The translations under genes and the position numbers were made by a program. Positions 18,417 through 28,590 of a DNA stretch of 64,000 nt are shown piece by piece; positions within the stretch are counted from its first letter, which is position 1; each line of letters opens with the position of its first letter. Under the pieces are notes generated by a model. It searched no databases. It worked only from the letters and a program-made list of their open reading frames with translations, and was not told where the DNA came from. Origin of the DNA: Paucilactobacillus hokkaidonensis JCM 18461 (GTDB lineage Bacteria > Bacillota > Bacilli > Lactobacillales > Lactobacillaceae); assembly GCF_000829395.1 (NCBI RefSeq), contig NZ_AP014680.1:1054001-1118000 (forward strand), read 5' to 3'.

Positions 18417-19562
18417 ATGAAAGAATTTAATATTATGGCAACGGCCGCCGCTGGTATCGAAGCATTAGTTGGCCGAGAACTGAAAGATTTAGGGTATGAA
18501 ACCCAGGTTGAAAATGGGCGTGTTCGTTTTCGTGGTGATATCAAGGATATTCTCACTACTAATTTATGGTTACGGACTGCTGATCGAGTTAAGATTATTG
18601 TTGGTGAATTTGAAGCTGTAACTTTTGACGAACTATTTGAACAAACGAAAGCTTTGCCCTGGGATGAACTTTTACCGATTGACGCTGAGTTTCCAGTGGA
18701 AGGTCGGTCACATAATTCGCAATTGCACAATGTACCTAGTGCACAAGCAATTGTAAAAAAGGCGATTGTTTCTAAATTAAGTGAGGTTTATCATCGGCGT
18801 ACAATGTTACCAGAATCAGGTACTTTGTATCCATTAGAAGTAATTATTAATAAGGATCACGTGATATTAACACTTGATACAACCGGTGATAGCCTGTTTA
18901 AGCGTGGCTATCGAAAGGCAAAGGGTGGTGCCCCATTAAAGGAAAACATGGCAGCTGCTCTAGTTTTATTAGCACACTGGTTTACTGATAATCCATTTGT
19001 GGACCCAGTTTGTGGTTCAGGAACGATTCCAATTGAAGCAGCTTTAATTGGTCGTAATATTGCTCCTGGATTTAATCGGAACTTTGTCTGTGAAAAGTGG
19101 TCATTAACACCGGCCGGTTTATCAGATGAGGTCCGGGCTGCTGCTGATGAGCAGGCCGACTATGATACGCCATTAGACATTACCGGTTATGATATTGATC
19201 AAAATATGGTTGATATTGCCAAAGCTAACGCACAAGAGGCGGGGCTGTCAGCTGATATCACCTTTAAGCAGATGGCTTTAAAAGACTGGAAAACGGATAA
19301 AATTAACGGAGTGTTAATTGCTAATCCACCATATGGTGAGCGTTTGAGTGATGAAGAATCAGTTCGAGAACTATACCGAGAAATGGGAGAAGTATATCGG
19401 CCAATGAAAACTTGGAGCAAATATATTTTGACTAGTGATCTTGAATTTGAAAAATCATATGGCGCAAGAGCAACCAAGAAACGTAAATTATATAATGGTT
19501 CTTTACGGACTGATTACTTCCAGTACTGGGGTAAAAAGATTAGACCAACAAATAAAAAATAA
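18417..19562 (+). CDS. THUMP-domain RNA guanine-N2 methyltransferase (RlmL/YpsC-like)
   Basis: A 381-residue SAM-dependent RNA methylase orthologous by position and sequence to B. subtilis YpsC, related to the N-terminal half of E. coli RlmL (m2G2445 of 23S rRNA). An N-terminal ferredoxin-like/THUMP region covers about 1-160. The methylase domain has FVDPVCGSGTIPIEA (SAM motif I) and the catalytic NPPYG motif near residue 302. The ATG at 18417 follows AAAGGAG by 9 bases, so the in-frame GTG at 18387 is rejected. It does not contain the RlmK half. Confidence 0.9.
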   Translation: MKEFNIMATAAAGIEALVGRELKDLGYETQVENGRVRFRGDIKDILTTNLWLRTADRVKIIVGEFEAVTFDELFEQTKALPWDELLPIDAEFPVEGRSHNSQLHNVPSAQAIVKKAIVSKLSEVYHRRTMLPESGTLYPLEVIINKDHVILTLDTTGDSLFKRGYRKAKGGAPLKENMAAALVLLAHWFTDNPFVDPVCGSGTIPIEAALIGRNIAPGFNRNFVCEKWSLTPAGLSDEVRAAADEQADYDTPLDITGYDIDQNMVDIAKANAQEAGLSADITFKQMALKDWKTDKINGVLIANPPYGERLSDEESVRELYREMGEVYRPMKTWSKYILTSDLEFEKSYGARATKKRKLYNGSLRTDYFQYWGKKIRPTNKK

Positions 19563-19581
19563 ATTTATACTATTAAAAAGC

Positions 19582-19611
19582 TTTACTTACATTTAGTAAG
19601 TATGGTATATT
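19582..19611 (+). promoter_or_regulatory. Promoter with palindromic operator upstream of nitroreductase
   Basis: TACTTACATTTAGTAAGTA (19584-19602) is a 7-bp inverted repeat with a 5-bp centre. It overlaps a -35-like TTTACT (19582-19587) and fills the spacer up to an extended -10, TGGTATATT (19603-19611). A dimeric repressor bound here would occlude RNA polymerase. The likely class (HxlR/MarR-type redox sensor) is a guess from the kind of gene controlled. Confidence 0.55.
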
Positions 19612-19662
19612 AATCCTCGTTGATTTATAACTTATTTATTTAAATATTGGAGGAACTTAAAC

Positions 19663-20265
19663 ATGCAAAAGGAATTAATTAATTTAGCAAAAAACCGTCG
19701 TTCAATCTATGCGCTTGGTAAAAATGTTAATGCTACTCAAGATGATTTAAATGACTTAATCAAGAGTGCTATTAAAAATGTACCAACAGCGTTCAACAAC
19801 CAAACAACGCGAGCAATCATCACTTTTGGTGATTCACATGATAAAGTATGGGATATTGTATTAGAACGATTACGCAAAGAGGTTCCTAATGAAAAAGCAT
19901 TTGAAGGAACTAAGGCAAAGATCGCCGGCTTCAAAGCAGCTTATGGTACAGTTCTGTTCTTCACAGATATGGATGTTGTTGAATCATTCAAACAACAAGC
20001 ACCTCTGTATGCTGATAACTTCTATGATTGGTCAGAACAAGGTCAAGGAATTGCTGATTTTGCCGTTTGGACAGCCTTAGCAGAAAATAACCTAGGGGCT
20101 AACTTGCAACATTATAATCCAATTATTGATGACCAAATTAGTACTGCGTTCGATGTACCAAGTAACTGGCGCTTGCGTGCTCAGATGCCATTTGGTTCTA
20201 TCGAAGCACCAGCTGGTGCAAAGGAATTCATGGCTGACGAAGATCGATTCAAAATTGCTAAGTAA
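19663..20265 (+). CDS. Nitroreductase-family oxidoreductase (FRP-like)
   Basis: A 200-residue FMN-dependent oxidoreductase of the nitroreductase superfamily, in the branch close to 'fatty acid repression' proteins and lactococcal CinD. The N-terminal LAKNRRSIYALGK fits the FMN-phosphate-binding Arg/Ser segment, and the protein ends in a basic FKIAK. Members reduce nitro compounds, quinones or Cu(II) with NAD(P)H; the physiological substrate is unknown. It has its own operator-like promoter and a strong terminator, so it is a single-gene, probably stress-induced unit. GGAGG precedes the ATG. Confidence 0.82.
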   Translation: MQKELINLAKNRRSIYALGKNVNATQDDLNDLIKSAIKNVPTAFNNQTTRAIITFGDSHDKVWDIVLERLRKEVPNEKAFEGTKAKIAGFKAAYGTVLFFTDMDVVESFKQQAPLYADNFYDWSEQGQGIADFAVWTALAENNLGANLQHYNPIIDDQISTAFDVPSNWRLRAQMPFGSIEAPAGAKEFMADEDRFKIAK

Positions 20266-20287
20266 AAAATTAATAATTTGTACCTGG

Positions 20288-20321
20288 GCACCGCAACTAA
20301 ATTTAGTTGTGGTGCTTTTTT
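20288..20321 (+). terminator. Terminator after nitroreductase gene
   Basis: GCACCGCAACTAAA pairs with TTTAGTTGTGGTGC (one G-T pair), followed by TTTTTT. It begins 23 bp after the stop codon and separates the gene from the purine operon. Confidence 0.9.
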
Positions 20322-20364
20322 GGTTCTTAAAACATATTGGTTATCGTATGACAAGAACGTAAGT

Positions 20365-20383
20365 GATTTAGTTCGCTAAAATC
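20365..20383 (-). promoter_or_regulatory. Possible PurR box, reverse orientation
   Basis: On the minus strand the sequence reads TTTAGCGAACTAAAT, with the CGAAC core flanked by A/T as in the AWWWnCGAACWWT purine-box consensus. It lies about 65 bp upstream of the next box and in the opposite orientation. It is the weakest of the three candidates because of its distance. Confidence 0.35.
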
Positions 20384-20428
20384 AATTTATATTTGAGATA
20401 TATTACTTGAAAATAATATTTATTGTGT

Positions 20429-20443
20429 AAAACACGAACAAAT
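20429..20443 (+). promoter_or_regulatory. PurR box 1 upstream of purE
   Basis: AAAACACGAACAAAT fits the AWWWnCGAACWWT purine-box consensus known for Gram-positive PurR. It lies 47 bp upstream of the equivalent core in box 2, in the same orientation. Confidence 0.55.
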
Positions 20444-20475
20444 ATAAAATAATAATTAATAATGTTAGCTTTTTG

Positions 20476-20506
20476 TATTGACGAACTCATTAGCGATTGG
20501 TACACT
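20476..20506 (+). promoter_or_regulatory. Purine operon promoter overlapped by PurR box 2
   Basis: A strong promoter: -35 TTGACG (20478-20483), a 17-bp spacer ending in TGG, and -10 TACACT (20501-20506). TATTGACGAACTCAT (20476-20490) contains the PurR CGAAC core and covers the -35. That position suggests repression (B. subtilis style) rather than activation, as in Lactococcus where the box sits near -76. No purine riboswitch signature was seen between here and purE. Confidence 0.65.
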
Positions 20507-20544
20507 GAATTTGAAAAATAATATTTATCAGGAAAGGAATTGTT

Positions 20545-21027
20545 ATGGGAAAGATCGCTGTTGTAATGGGATCCACATCTGATTGGCCAATAATGCAATT
20601 AACAACCAATTTACTTGCACGGTTAGGCCTACCATTTGAAAAACATGTTATTTCTGCTCATCGAATGCCGCAACAATTGTTCGAGTTTGGAAAACAAGCA
20701 AAAAGCCATGGATTTAGTGTCATTATCGCCGGCGCAGGTGGAGCTGCCCATTTACCGGGAATGTTAGCAGCGACAACTATTTTGCCAGTGATTGGTGTTC
20801 CAATTCAGAGTAAAGCGCTAAATGGAATCGATTCTTTATTATCGATTGTCCAGATGCCTAGTGGTATCCCTGTTGCCACGACAGCAATTGGTGCTGCTGG
20901 AGCTAAAAATGCAGCATTATTAGCAGCCCAAATCCTAGCACTTTCAGATGATAAAATTGCAAATCAGTTAGTTGAATTTAGACGGCAACAAACTAAGGAG
21001 GCTGTTGAAAGTGAGCAGCAACTTTAG
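20545..21027 (+). CDS. purE: N5-carboxyaminoimidazole ribonucleotide mutase
   Basis: A 160-residue class I PurE that converts N5-CAIR to CAIR. GSTSDWP (residues 9-15), the catalytic SAHRMP segment with its histidine, and the [12 protein letters not shown] loop are intact. It is the first gene of the purine cluster, behind the PurR-box promoter, with AAAGGAA 8 bases before the ATG. It overlaps the start of purK by 17 bp and acts directly after PurK. Confidence 0.95.
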   Translation: MGKIAVVMGSTSDWPIMQLTTNLLARLGLPFEKHVISAHRMPQQLFEFGKQAKSHGFSVIIAGAGGAAHLPGMLAATTILPVIGVPIQSKALNGIDSLLSIVQMPSGIPVATTAIGAAGAKNAALLAAQILALSDDKIANQLVEFRRQQTKEAVESEQQL

Positions 21028-22147
21028 CAAAATAATATTGCCGCCAGCTACTATTGGAATTGTAGGTGGCGGTCAATTGGGTCAGATGATGGCGTTAGCA
21101 GCTAAACAGATGGGGTATAAAGTTGGTGTGCTTGATCCGGGAATTAATTGTTCAGCTGGCCAAGTCGCAGATTTTCAAATCACAGCCGAATATGCCGATC
21201 ATCAAGCTTTAATGGAACTCTCAAAAAAATGTGATGTGTTAACTTATGAATTTGAAAATGTTGATGTTTCCAGCTTAAAAGAAGCCCAAGCATATACTTC
21301 ATTACCACAGGGGACCGCGCTATTAACAATTACGGGTAATCGAATAAATGAAAAAAACTTCCTTAAAAAAAATGGTATCTCTGTGACTGACTTCACTGCA
21401 ATAAGCGATGAATCTGAATTAGCTGGAGCAATTAAATTAATTGGCTATCCCAGTATTTTAAAGACGGCTGACGGAGGCTATGACGGTCATGGACAACAGA
21501 ATTTGAATTCTGTTGTGGATTTAGAAGCATCGCTGAAATTGATCCGACAAGCCGGTTGTATATTAGAAAAAAGGCAACCATTTGTAAAAGAACTATCTGT
21601 GATGGTTACAAGAAGTCTTGCTGGTAATATCCAAATCTTTCCCGTCACAGAAAATATTCACCATCACCATATTTTGTATCAAAGCATTATTCCAGCACGA
21701 ATTAAGGGATCGATTACAAAGCACGCCCAACAAATTGCCGTTACAATTGCTGAAAAATTAAATCTCAGGGGTGTTTTAGGTGTTGAGTTATTTTTATTAC
21801 CAAATGGGAAATTGTTGGTTAATGAGTTAGCACCGCGGCCCCATAACTCTGGTCATTATTCGATTGAGGCATGCAATATTTCACAATTTGAGGCTCATAT
21901 CAGGAGCATTTGTGGTTTAGAAATTCCGCTAATTAAATTGAACTCACCAGCTGTAATGATGAATTTACTAGGCCAACATTTAGAATCTGCACGTCAGTTA
22001 ATGCCATCACGACCTCAGTGGCACTTTCACGACTATGGCAAAACTGAAATTAGGCAGGATCGAAAAATGGGCCATATAACATTAGTCGGTAACGATTTAA
22101 ATAAGTTGTTAGCAGAGATTAACCAAGAATCAATCTGGGAGGCATAA
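21011..22147 (+). CDS. purK: N5-carboxyaminoimidazole ribonucleotide synthase
   Basis: A 378-residue ATP-grasp ligase that makes N5-CAIR from AIR, bicarbonate and ATP. The Rossmann-like start [18 protein letters not shown], the ATP-grasp [12 protein letters not shown] loop and the metal/ATP segment [18 protein letters not shown] are all present. The GTG at 21011 is chosen because AAGGAGG lies 9 bases upstream; this makes the gene overlap purE, consistent with coupled translation. Confidence 0.94.
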   Translation: MSSNFSKIILPPATIGIVGGGQLGQMMALAAKQMGYKVGVLDPGINCSAGQVADFQITAEYADHQALMELSKKCDVLTYEFENVDVSSLKEAQAYTSLPQGTALLTITGNRINEKNFLKKNGISVTDFTAISDESELAGAIKLIGYPSILKTADGGYDGHGQQNLNSVVDLEASLKLIRQAGCILEKRQPFVKELSVMVTRSLAGNIQIFPVTENIHHHHILYQSIIPARIKGSITKHAQQIAVTIAEKLNLRGVLGVELFLLPNGKLLVNELAPRPHNSGHYSIEACNISQFEAHIRSICGLEIPLIKLNSPAVMMNLLGQHLESARQLMPSRPQWHFHDYGKTEIRQDRKMGHITLVGNDLNKLLAEINQESIWEA

Positions 22148-22152
22148 AAGTA

Positions 22153-22887
22153 ATGAATAAAGGGACTCTAATTAAAGAAGGAAAAGCAAAACGACTCTAC
22201 AATACAGACCAACCTGAATACGTATGGGTTGAATATATGGATCAAGCAACGGCACTAAATGGTAAACGCAAAGAACGGGTGGTTGGAAAAGGCCCCTTAA
22301 ATAACCAAATTGATTGTTTATTATTTACAATGTTACAACGTAACGGAATCCAGACCGATTTTGTCAAGCAATTATCAGCTAATGAGCAACTAAATAAAGT
22401 AGTGACGATTATTCCGTTAGAGGTCGTCGTTCGTAATGCAGCTTCTGGTAGTTTTCAAGAAAAGTTTGCAGTTCCGTACCTAGAAAAATTACCACAGCCA
22501 GTGGTTGAATATTTTTATAAGTCAGATGAACTTGATGATCCAGTTATCAACACTAGTCAGGCTTTAGCATTAGGCATTATTCAACCGGGTGAAAGTGAAA
22601 CTTTACAGCAACGAGCATTACAGATAAATAAACTTTTACAAGCACGATTTGCTAAAGCTAATCTGCAATTAGTTGATTTTAAGGTTGAATTTGGTAAAAC
22701 AACCAGTGATGAAATCATTTTGGCAGATGAAATTTCGCCTGATTCATGTCGTTTGGTGGATATTGATAGCCAAAAATCATTTGATAAAGATGTATTTCGT
22801 AAAAGAACTGGCCAGCTGGTTGATGTCTATCAGGAAGTTTTGCAACGGTTAATTGATTCGCAGGAGGATGTCGATGTATCACGTTAA
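22153..22887 (+). CDS. purC: SAICAR synthetase
   Basis: A 244-residue enzyme that joins aspartate to CAIR with ATP to form SAICAR. KEGKAKRLY near the N-terminus, VVVRNAASGSF, and the C-terminal LADEISPDSCRLVD are family signatures. The acidic substrate loop reads DELDDPVIN. Length is typical for the bacterial monofunctional form. It starts 6 bp after the purK stop and overlaps purS. Confidence 0.95.
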   Translation: MNKGTLIKEGKAKRLYNTDQPEYVWVEYMDQATALNGKRKERVVGKGPLNNQIDCLLFTMLQRNGIQTDFVKQLSANEQLNKVVTIIPLEVVVRNAASGSFQEKFAVPYLEKLPQPVVEYFYKSDELDDPVINTSQALALGIIQPGESETLQQRALQINKLLQARFAKANLQLVDFKVEFGKTTSDEIILADEISPDSCRLVDIDSQKSFDKDVFRKRTGQLVDVYQEVLQRLIDSQEDVDVSR

Positions 22888-23140
22888 AGTCTTTGTAACC
22901 TATAAAAAATCGATTTTAGATCCACAAGGTGAAACCATTAAGACGGCTTTGCAACAGCTTAATTACACTAATGTCACCAAGGTCGTAGTTGGAAAATATT
23001 TTGAGTTAGAGTTATCAGCGACTGATACGCCAGTGGAACAACAGATTGAAAATATGTGTACTGAATTATTGACCAACGTCAACATGGAAAGTTATCGGTA
23101 TGAAATTGAACAATTACCAGCAAAAAACATGGAGGAATAG
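22874..23140 (+). CDS. purS: FGAM synthase subunit PurS
   Basis: An 88-residue small subunit that bridges PurL and PurQ in the three-part formylglycinamidine ribonucleotide synthase. The start MYHVKVFVTYKKSILDPQG is the usual PurS N-terminus. AGGAGG lies 6 bases before the ATG at 22874; the ATG two codons earlier touches the ribosome binding site. It overlaps purC by 14 bp and is followed 3 bp later by purQ. Confidence 0.94.
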   Translation: MYHVKVFVTYKKSILDPQGETIKTALQQLNYTNVTKVVVGKYFELELSATDTPVEQQIENMCTELLTNVNMESYRYEIEQLPAKNMEE

Positions 23141-23143
23141 TCA

Positions 23144-23809
23144 ATGGAATACGTCATCATTCAGTTTCCCGGATCTAATTGTGATGAGGATTTATATTAT
23201 GTTCTAAGTGAACAATTACATTTGCCGGTAGTCTTTATTGATTATCGGCAAACTGAATTGCCAATTGAGACGGCAGCGGTGTTAATTCCAGGCGGTTTTT
23301 CATATGGGGACTATCTACGCGCCGGAGCAATCGCTAGGTTTGCTCCAATTATGACTGCAATCAAAACATTTGCAGCGACTGGCCGTCCAGTAATTGGAAT
23401 TTGTAATGGATTTCAGATTTTAACAGAGGCGGGATTATTGCCCGGAGCGCTACGTCACAATGATAGCTTAGATTTTATTTGCCGTTCACAAAACTTGATT
23501 GTCGAGAATACCGATACAAGATTTACTAGCCAATATAAACAAAATGCCAACATAACATTACCAATTGCACACGGTGAGGGTAATTATTACTGTGATGAAA
23601 AGACGCTGGCACAATTACGAGCCCATCATCAAATCATATTTACTTATCAGAAAAATCCAAATGGCAGTGTTGCTAATATTGCAGGAATTGTTAATCAACG
23701 CGGCAACGTTTTAGGTATGATGCCGCATCCTGAACGAGCAAGTGAAGCAATTTTAGGTAGTACCGATGGACTAAAATTGTTTGAAAGTTTACAACAAAGC
23801 GGTTGTTAG
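23144..23809 (+). CDS. purQ: FGAM synthase glutaminase subunit PurQ
   Basis: A 221-residue class I glutamine amidotransferase that passes ammonia to PurL. The nucleophile Cys lies in GICNGFQ, preceded by [14 protein letters not shown], and the His-Glu pair is in MPHPERA. The triad is complete, in contrast to the CarA-like protein later in the window. It starts 3 bp after purS, preceded by GGAGG. Confidence 0.95.
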   Translation: MEYVIIQFPGSNCDEDLYYVLSEQLHLPVVFIDYRQTELPIETAAVLIPGGFSYGDYLRAGAIARFAPIMTAIKTFAATGRPVIGICNGFQILTEAGLLPGALRHNDSLDFICRSQNLIVENTDTRFTSQYKQNANITLPIAHGEGNYYCDEKTLAQLRAHHQIIFTYQKNPNGSVANIAGIVNQRGNVLGMMPHPERASEAILGSTDGLKLFESLQQSGC

Positions 23810-23843
23810 AAAATGGTTAATTGATTAAAAGGGGTGTACAGCA

Positions 23844-26048
23844 GTGACAACTGAATTGGCTTCAGAAGAGATTAAAACACAACAAATGTATCGTAAATGG
23901 GGCTTAAGTGATGATGAATTTTTAAAAATTCAACAAATTCTAACGCGCCTACCTAATTTTACTGAAACGGGATTATTTGCGGCCATGTGGAGTGAGCACT
24001 GCTCTTATAAAAATTCTAAACCATTACTAAAACAATTCCCGACAACTGGTGAAAGAATCCTACAAGGACCTGGAGAAGGCGCTGGAATTGTTGATATTGG
24101 GGATGGACAGGCCGCAGTTTTCAAAGCTGAAAGTCATAATCATCCCACTGCAGTGGAGCCTTACCAGGGTGCTGCTACTGGTGTTGGTGGAATTGTGCGA
24201 GATATTTTTTCAATGGGTGCTCGTCCAATAGCACTGTTAGATAGCCTTCATTTTGGTGAATTAGCTGATCCCCAAATTAAATATTTAGTAGATCAAACAG
24301 TAGCTGGAATCAGTGATTATGGAAATTGCTTAGGCATCCCCACAGTTGGTGGCGAAACGACATTTGATCAGACATTCCAACATAATCCAGTGATGAACGC
24401 AATGTGTGTTGGATTATTAGATACCGTTGATCAACAAAAAGGAGCGGCAGCTGGAGTTGATAATTTAATTTATTATGTCGGTGCTAAAACAGGTCGTGAT
24501 GGGATTCAAGGCGCTATTTTTGCTTCAGCAGAGTTTAATGATCAACAGGCAACCCAGCGATCGGCGGTTCAAGTGGGGGATCCATTTGCAGAAAAACAAT
24601 TAATGGAGGCTTGTCTGGAATTAATTAAGCAACATGCTGATATTTTGATTGGTATTCAAGACATGGGGGCGGCTGGATTGGTTTCATCATCTGCTGAAAT
24701 GGGTGCTAAGGCTAATTTTGGGATGCAACTTAATTTAGATCTAGTGCCACAACGAGAAAACAATATGACACCCTATGAACTAATGCTGTCAGAATCTCAG
24801 GAACGGATGCTGCTATGTATCAAAAAGGGCCACGGTGCAGAAGTGGAACAACTGTTTAACAAGTATAATTTACACGCAGTTCAGATTGGAGCCGTTGCTG
24901 CTGATCAACAATATCGGCTTTATCATCATGATCAATTGGTCGCAGATGTTCCCATTCATGCATTAGTTGATCAGGCACCTGTGTATCATCGTCCTAGCAA
25001 AATGCCAGCGCGATTACAACAAGTGGCTGGCCAATATCAGCCAGTAATTACCAACTTGAATGAAACCTTTTTGCAATTACTAAGGCAACCTACAATTGCT
25101 AGTAAAAAAGCAATTTATCAGCGCTACGATTCCCAGGTTCAAACCAACACAGTTGTGTTGCCGGGGTCAGATGCCGCAGTAATTCGGTTAAAGGGGACTA
25201 ATAAAGCACTGGCGATGACAACCGATGCCAATCCGCGGTATTTATACTTAAACCCGTACCTGGGTGGGCAAATTGCATTAAGCGAAGCTGCTAGAAATAT
25301 TGTTGCCGCCGGTGGAGTTCCCATTGGTATTACAGATTGTCTTAACTTTGGCAGTCCTGAGGATCCTGAAATTTATTATGAGTTAAGTCAAGCTACCAAG
25401 GGGATGGCCAGTGCATGTCATGAATTAAACATTCCCGTTATTTCTGGAAACGTATCGCTTTATAACGAATACAACGGTCAGGCAATTTATCCGACGCCAA
25501 TGGTGGGGATGGTTGGCTTGATTAAAAGACTTGAATTAATAACCACGCAGGAATTTAAGCAAACTGGTGATTTAATTTACCTGGTTGGCGAAACAAGTGA
25601 TGATTTTAATGGCAGCGAAATTCAAAAGATGCAGCAACAGGTTGTGAATGGTCAGTTAGGTCATTTTAATTTATCTGTAGAGCAAAAGCACCTGAAATTA
25701 ATGCAACAGTTGATTGAACACCAATTAGTTCAGAGTGTTCATGATTTGGCAGAAGGCGGCTTAGCAGTTGGAATTGCTGAAAGTAGTTTTGACAATAACC
25801 TAGGAGTCAAAATCAAAGTTAAACTGCCACAAAGTTGGTTATTTGCGGAAAGTCAGTCCAGATTTTTAATCTCGGTTGCACCAGAAAAACAGCAAGCGGT
25901 TGAAAAAATGCTTAGTCAGGACGGAAAATTAATTGGAACAGTGACTGGTGATCATCTGCAGATCACAACAAATGAGCAAACATTAGACGTACCAGTAGCA
26001 ACTGCCAAAAAAATATATGAGGAGGCGCTGGAATGGCAACTGAAGTAA
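23844..26048 (+). CDS. purL: FGAM synthase catalytic subunit PurL
   Basis: A 734-residue short-form PurL that ATP-dependently converts FGAR to FGAM with ammonia from PurQ. Key segments are [14 protein letters not shown] with the catalytic His, [21 protein letters not shown], and in the second half SGNVSLYNE and [11 protein letters not shown]. It starts at GTG after AAAGGGG. It overlaps purF by 16 bp. The glutaminase domain found in long PurL of enterics is absent, matching the presence of PurS and PurQ. Confidence 0.95.
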   Translation: MTTELASEEIKTQQMYRKWGLSDDEFLKIQQILTRLPNFTETGLFAAMWSEHCSYKNSKPLLKQFPTTGERILQGPGEGAGIVDIGDGQAAVFKAESHNHPTAVEPYQGAATGVGGIVRDIFSMGARPIALLDSLHFGELADPQIKYLVDQTVAGISDYGNCLGIPTVGGETTFDQTFQHNPVMNAMCVGLLDTVDQQKGAAAGVDNLIYYVGAKTGRDGIQGAIFASAEFNDQQATQRSAVQVGDPFAEKQLMEACLELIKQHADILIGIQDMGAAGLVSSSAEMGAKANFGMQLNLDLVPQRENNMTPYELMLSESQERMLLCIKKGHGAEVEQLFNKYNLHAVQIGAVAADQQYRLYHHDQLVADVPIHALVDQAPVYHRPSKMPARLQQVAGQYQPVITNLNETFLQLLRQPTIASKKAIYQRYDSQVQTNTVVLPGSDAAVIRLKGTNKALAMTTDANPRYLYLNPYLGGQIALSEAARNIVAAGGVPIGITDCLNFGSPEDPEIYYELSQATKGMASACHELNIPVISGNVSLYNEYNGQAIYPTPMVGMVGLIKRLELITTQEFKQTGDLIYLVGETSDDFNGSEIQKMQQQVVNGQLGHFNLSVEQKHLKLMQQLIEHQLVQSVHDLAEGGLAVGIAESSFDNNLGVKIKVKLPQSWLFAESQSRFLISVAPEKQQAVEKMLSQDGKLIGTVTGDHLQITTNEQTLDVPVATAKKIYEEALEWQLK

Positions 26049-27499
26049 AAAGTTTAAACGAAGAATGTGGTATTTTTGGCGTCTGGAACGACTCACAGGC
26101 GGCGTTGAGAACTTACTTTGGTTTGCACAGTCTTCAACACCGTGGACAAGAAGGTGCTGGTATTGTGGCGTGTAATGATGCTGGGACATTGGTTGGTCAC
26201 AAGGGAATCGGTTTATTAGCGGATGTTTTTGACCGACCGGAATATCTCAATCAGTTAATTGGAAAGTCAGCTATCGGACATGTTCGCTATGGGACGGCAG
26301 GTAGTCGGGGAATTGAAAATATTCAACCACTTCAGTTTCATTTTTTGTCCGGGGATGTGGCTTTAGCACATAACGGTAATTTGACCAATGCGGTTAGTTT
26401 ACGAAAAAAGTTAGAACAAAATGGTGCCATCTTCCAATCGAATTCAGATACGGAAGTGTTGATTCAATTAGTCGCAAGACAGTCTGAGGCCAGTTTTGAA
26501 GATCGATTAAAGGCTGGTTTGAAACAAATCTGCGGTGGCTTTGCATATCTACTTTTAACTGATGAGGCTATGTATGCGGCGCTTGATCCTAATGGGTTTC
26601 GTCCCTTGGTAATTGGTCAGTTAGAAAGTGGTTCGTATGTTGTTACCAGCGAAACGTGTGCGTTAGATGTAGTTGGAGCAAAATTTGTTCGAGATGTACA
26701 TCCTGGTGAGCTAATCAAAATCGATGATAGTGGGTATCGGATTAGTAAGTATACTAATCAAACTCAGTTATCAATTTGTTCCATGGAATATATTTACTTT
26801 GCCCGCCCGGATTCAAATATTTATGGGGTGAACGTGCATATGGCCCGTCAACGAATGGGTAATGAGCTCGCAAAAGAAAATAATATTGACGTTGACATGG
26901 TCGTGGGAGTACCTAATTCTTCTTTATCTGCCGCTGCTGGAGTTGCCGCCCAATTGCAAGTTCCAAATGAAATGGGGCTAATAAAAAATCAATATAGTAC
27001 TCGGACGTTTATTCAACCTATTAAAGAACTTAGGGAACAGGGTGTCAAAATGAAATTATCTGCAGTCAAAGCGGTTGTTGCAGGTAAAAAAATTGCATTA
27101 GTTGATGATTCGATTGTTCGTGGCACTACAAGTCAATACATTGTTAAATTACTCAAAGAGGCTGGGGCCAAGAGTGTTCACTTGATGATTAGTTCACCAC
27201 CGTTAAAATATCCGTGTTTTTACGGGATTGACATCGAGAAAACACGCGATCTGATGGCAGCCAATTTAACCGTTGCACAAATGTGCCAACAAATTGGGGC
27301 CGATTCACTGCATTTCTTAAGCTTGCCGGGGTTGGTTAAAGCGATTGGCTTGAAACAAACTGCACCTAACGAAGGACTATGTGTGGCTTATTTTAATGGT
27401 GATTATCCGACATCCCTGTATGATTATGAAGCCGGATTCGAAACTCCCAAGACGGCTGGCGAGTACGAATTATCGGCTACGATGAAACCAGTCAGTTAA
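26033..27499 (+). CDS. purF: Amidophosphoribosyltransferase
   Basis: A 488-residue enzyme performing the first committed step, PRPP plus glutamine to phosphoribosylamine. The Ntn-hydrolase Cys12 follows an 11-residue propeptide ([11 protein letters not shown]), as in enzymes matured by cleavage. The glutaminase segments HVRYGTAGS and AHNGNLTNA and the PRPP loop [13 protein letters not shown] are intact. The C-terminal CxxC of the B. subtilis iron-sulfur enzyme reads CVAY here, so one cluster ligand seems to be missing. GGAGG precedes the ATG inside the purL end. Confidence 0.95.
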   Translation: MATEVKSLNEECGIFGVWNDSQAALRTYFGLHSLQHRGQEGAGIVACNDAGTLVGHKGIGLLADVFDRPEYLNQLIGKSAIGHVRYGTAGSRGIENIQPLQFHFLSGDVALAHNGNLTNAVSLRKKLEQNGAIFQSNSDTEVLIQLVARQSEASFEDRLKAGLKQICGGFAYLLLTDEAMYAALDPNGFRPLVIGQLESGSYVVTSETCALDVVGAKFVRDVHPGELIKIDDSGYRISKYTNQTQLSICSMEYIYFARPDSNIYGVNVHMARQRMGNELAKENNIDVDMVVGVPNSSLSAAAGVAAQLQVPNEMGLIKNQYSTRTFIQPIKELREQGVKMKLSAVKAVVAGKKIALVDDSIVRGTTSQYIVKLLKEAGAKSVHLMISSPPLKYPCFYGIDIEKTRDLMAANLTVAQMCQQIGADSLHFLSLPGLVKAIGLKQTAPNEGLCVAYFNGDYPTSLYDYEAGFETPKTAGEYELSATMKPVS

Positions 27500-27537
27500 T
27501 TTGAAACTCGATGAACTTTATCTGGTAGGAGGAAACG

Positions 27538-28590
27538 ATGAAAGATGCGTACGAACAGGCTGGCGTGAACATTGTGGCTGGTGAAAAAGTTGTCTCGGCA
27601 CTTCAACAAAAAATGAAATTACAGGATTCGCATGTGCTAGACCAAATCGGTGGGTTTGCGGGTTGTTATGAGTTAGATCGTGACCAGCAAACCAGACCAA
27701 TCCTGGTTGCCGGTAGTGACGGTGTGGGTACAAAAGTTTTGTTGGCAGCACAAGCAAATCAAGTTAATACAATTGGGCAAGACTTAGTTGCAATGTGTGT
27801 AAATGATTTACTGGCACAGGGCGCCACCCCGTTATTTTTCTTAGATTATTTGGCATTAGCGCATCTTGATGAATATCAGGTGGAACAAATTCTATCGGGT
27901 GTGTTAGCGGCATGTACCGATAATCAAATTGCCTTATTAGGCGGAGAAACGGCCGAAATGCCTGGTGTTTATCAACCGCAACATTTTGATTTGGCTGGTT
28001 TTGCAGTTGGATTAGTTGCCAAACAAAATTTATTGAACCCACATAATATTCAAGCGGGAGATTATTTAATTGGGTTGCCATCCAGTGGCCTGCATAGTAA
28101 TGGGTTTTCACTAGTTCGTAAAATTTTATTTCAGGATAAAAACTATCAATTTACAGACGTCATTCCAACAATCGGACAATCCCTAATTGATGAATTATTG
28201 CGTCCTACTAAAATATACAGTTCTATCATGCAACCATTGTTTGGTGAACGGTTGATTGCGGGAGCTGCACATATTACTGGTGGTGGGGTGCTAAAAAATG
28301 TTCCTCGAATGTTACCTGCTGATCTATTGGCAAAGATTGATGTAACAACTTGGCCATTACAACCAATTTTTGAATTATTGGTCCAAGAAGCCCAATTAAC
28401 TATCCAAGAAAGTTATCAGACTTTTAATATGGGACTGGGGATGGTTCTGGCAGTTCATCCTGCTAATTTTGGAAAATTAGCGGCCTTGTTGGATGCACAA
28501 CATGAATTATATTATCGAATTGGACAGGTTGAATCTAAAGAAGATTTAAAAGAAGCACAGGTTAAGTTAGTAGGTGTCATTGATGATTAA
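27538..28590 (+). CDS. purM: Phosphoribosylformylglycinamidine cyclo-ligase
   Basis: A 350-residue AIR synthetase that closes the imidazole ring of FGAM with ATP. GSDGVGTKVLLA, DLVAMCVNDLLAQGA, LLGGETAEMPG, LPSSGLHSNGFSLVR and HITGGGVLKNVPR are the family motifs. AGGAGG precedes the ATG. It overlaps purN by 8 bp. Confidence 0.95.
   Translation: MKDAYEQAGVNIVAGEKVVSALQQKMKLQDSHVLDQIGGFAGCYELDRDQQTRPILVAGSDGVGTKVLLAAQANQVNTIGQDLVAMCVNDLLAQGATPLFFLDYLALAHLDEYQVEQILSGVLAACTDNQIALLGGETAEMPGVYQPQHFDLAGFAVGLVAKQNLLNPHNIQAGDYLIGLPSSGLHSNGFSLVRKILFQDKNYQFTDVIPTIGQSLIDELLRPTKIYSSIMQPLFGERLIAGAAHITGGGVLKNVPRMLPADLLAKIDVTTWPLQPIFELLVQEAQLTIQESYQTFNMGLGMVLAVHPANFGKLAALLDAQHELYYRIGQVESKEDLKEAQVKLVGVIDD

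Noticed and set aside
20322-20544. Purine or PRPP riboswitch upstream of purE
   Set aside because: No riboswitch core sequences or terminator/antiterminator pair were found; the promoter is close to the start codon and carries PurR-type boxes instead.
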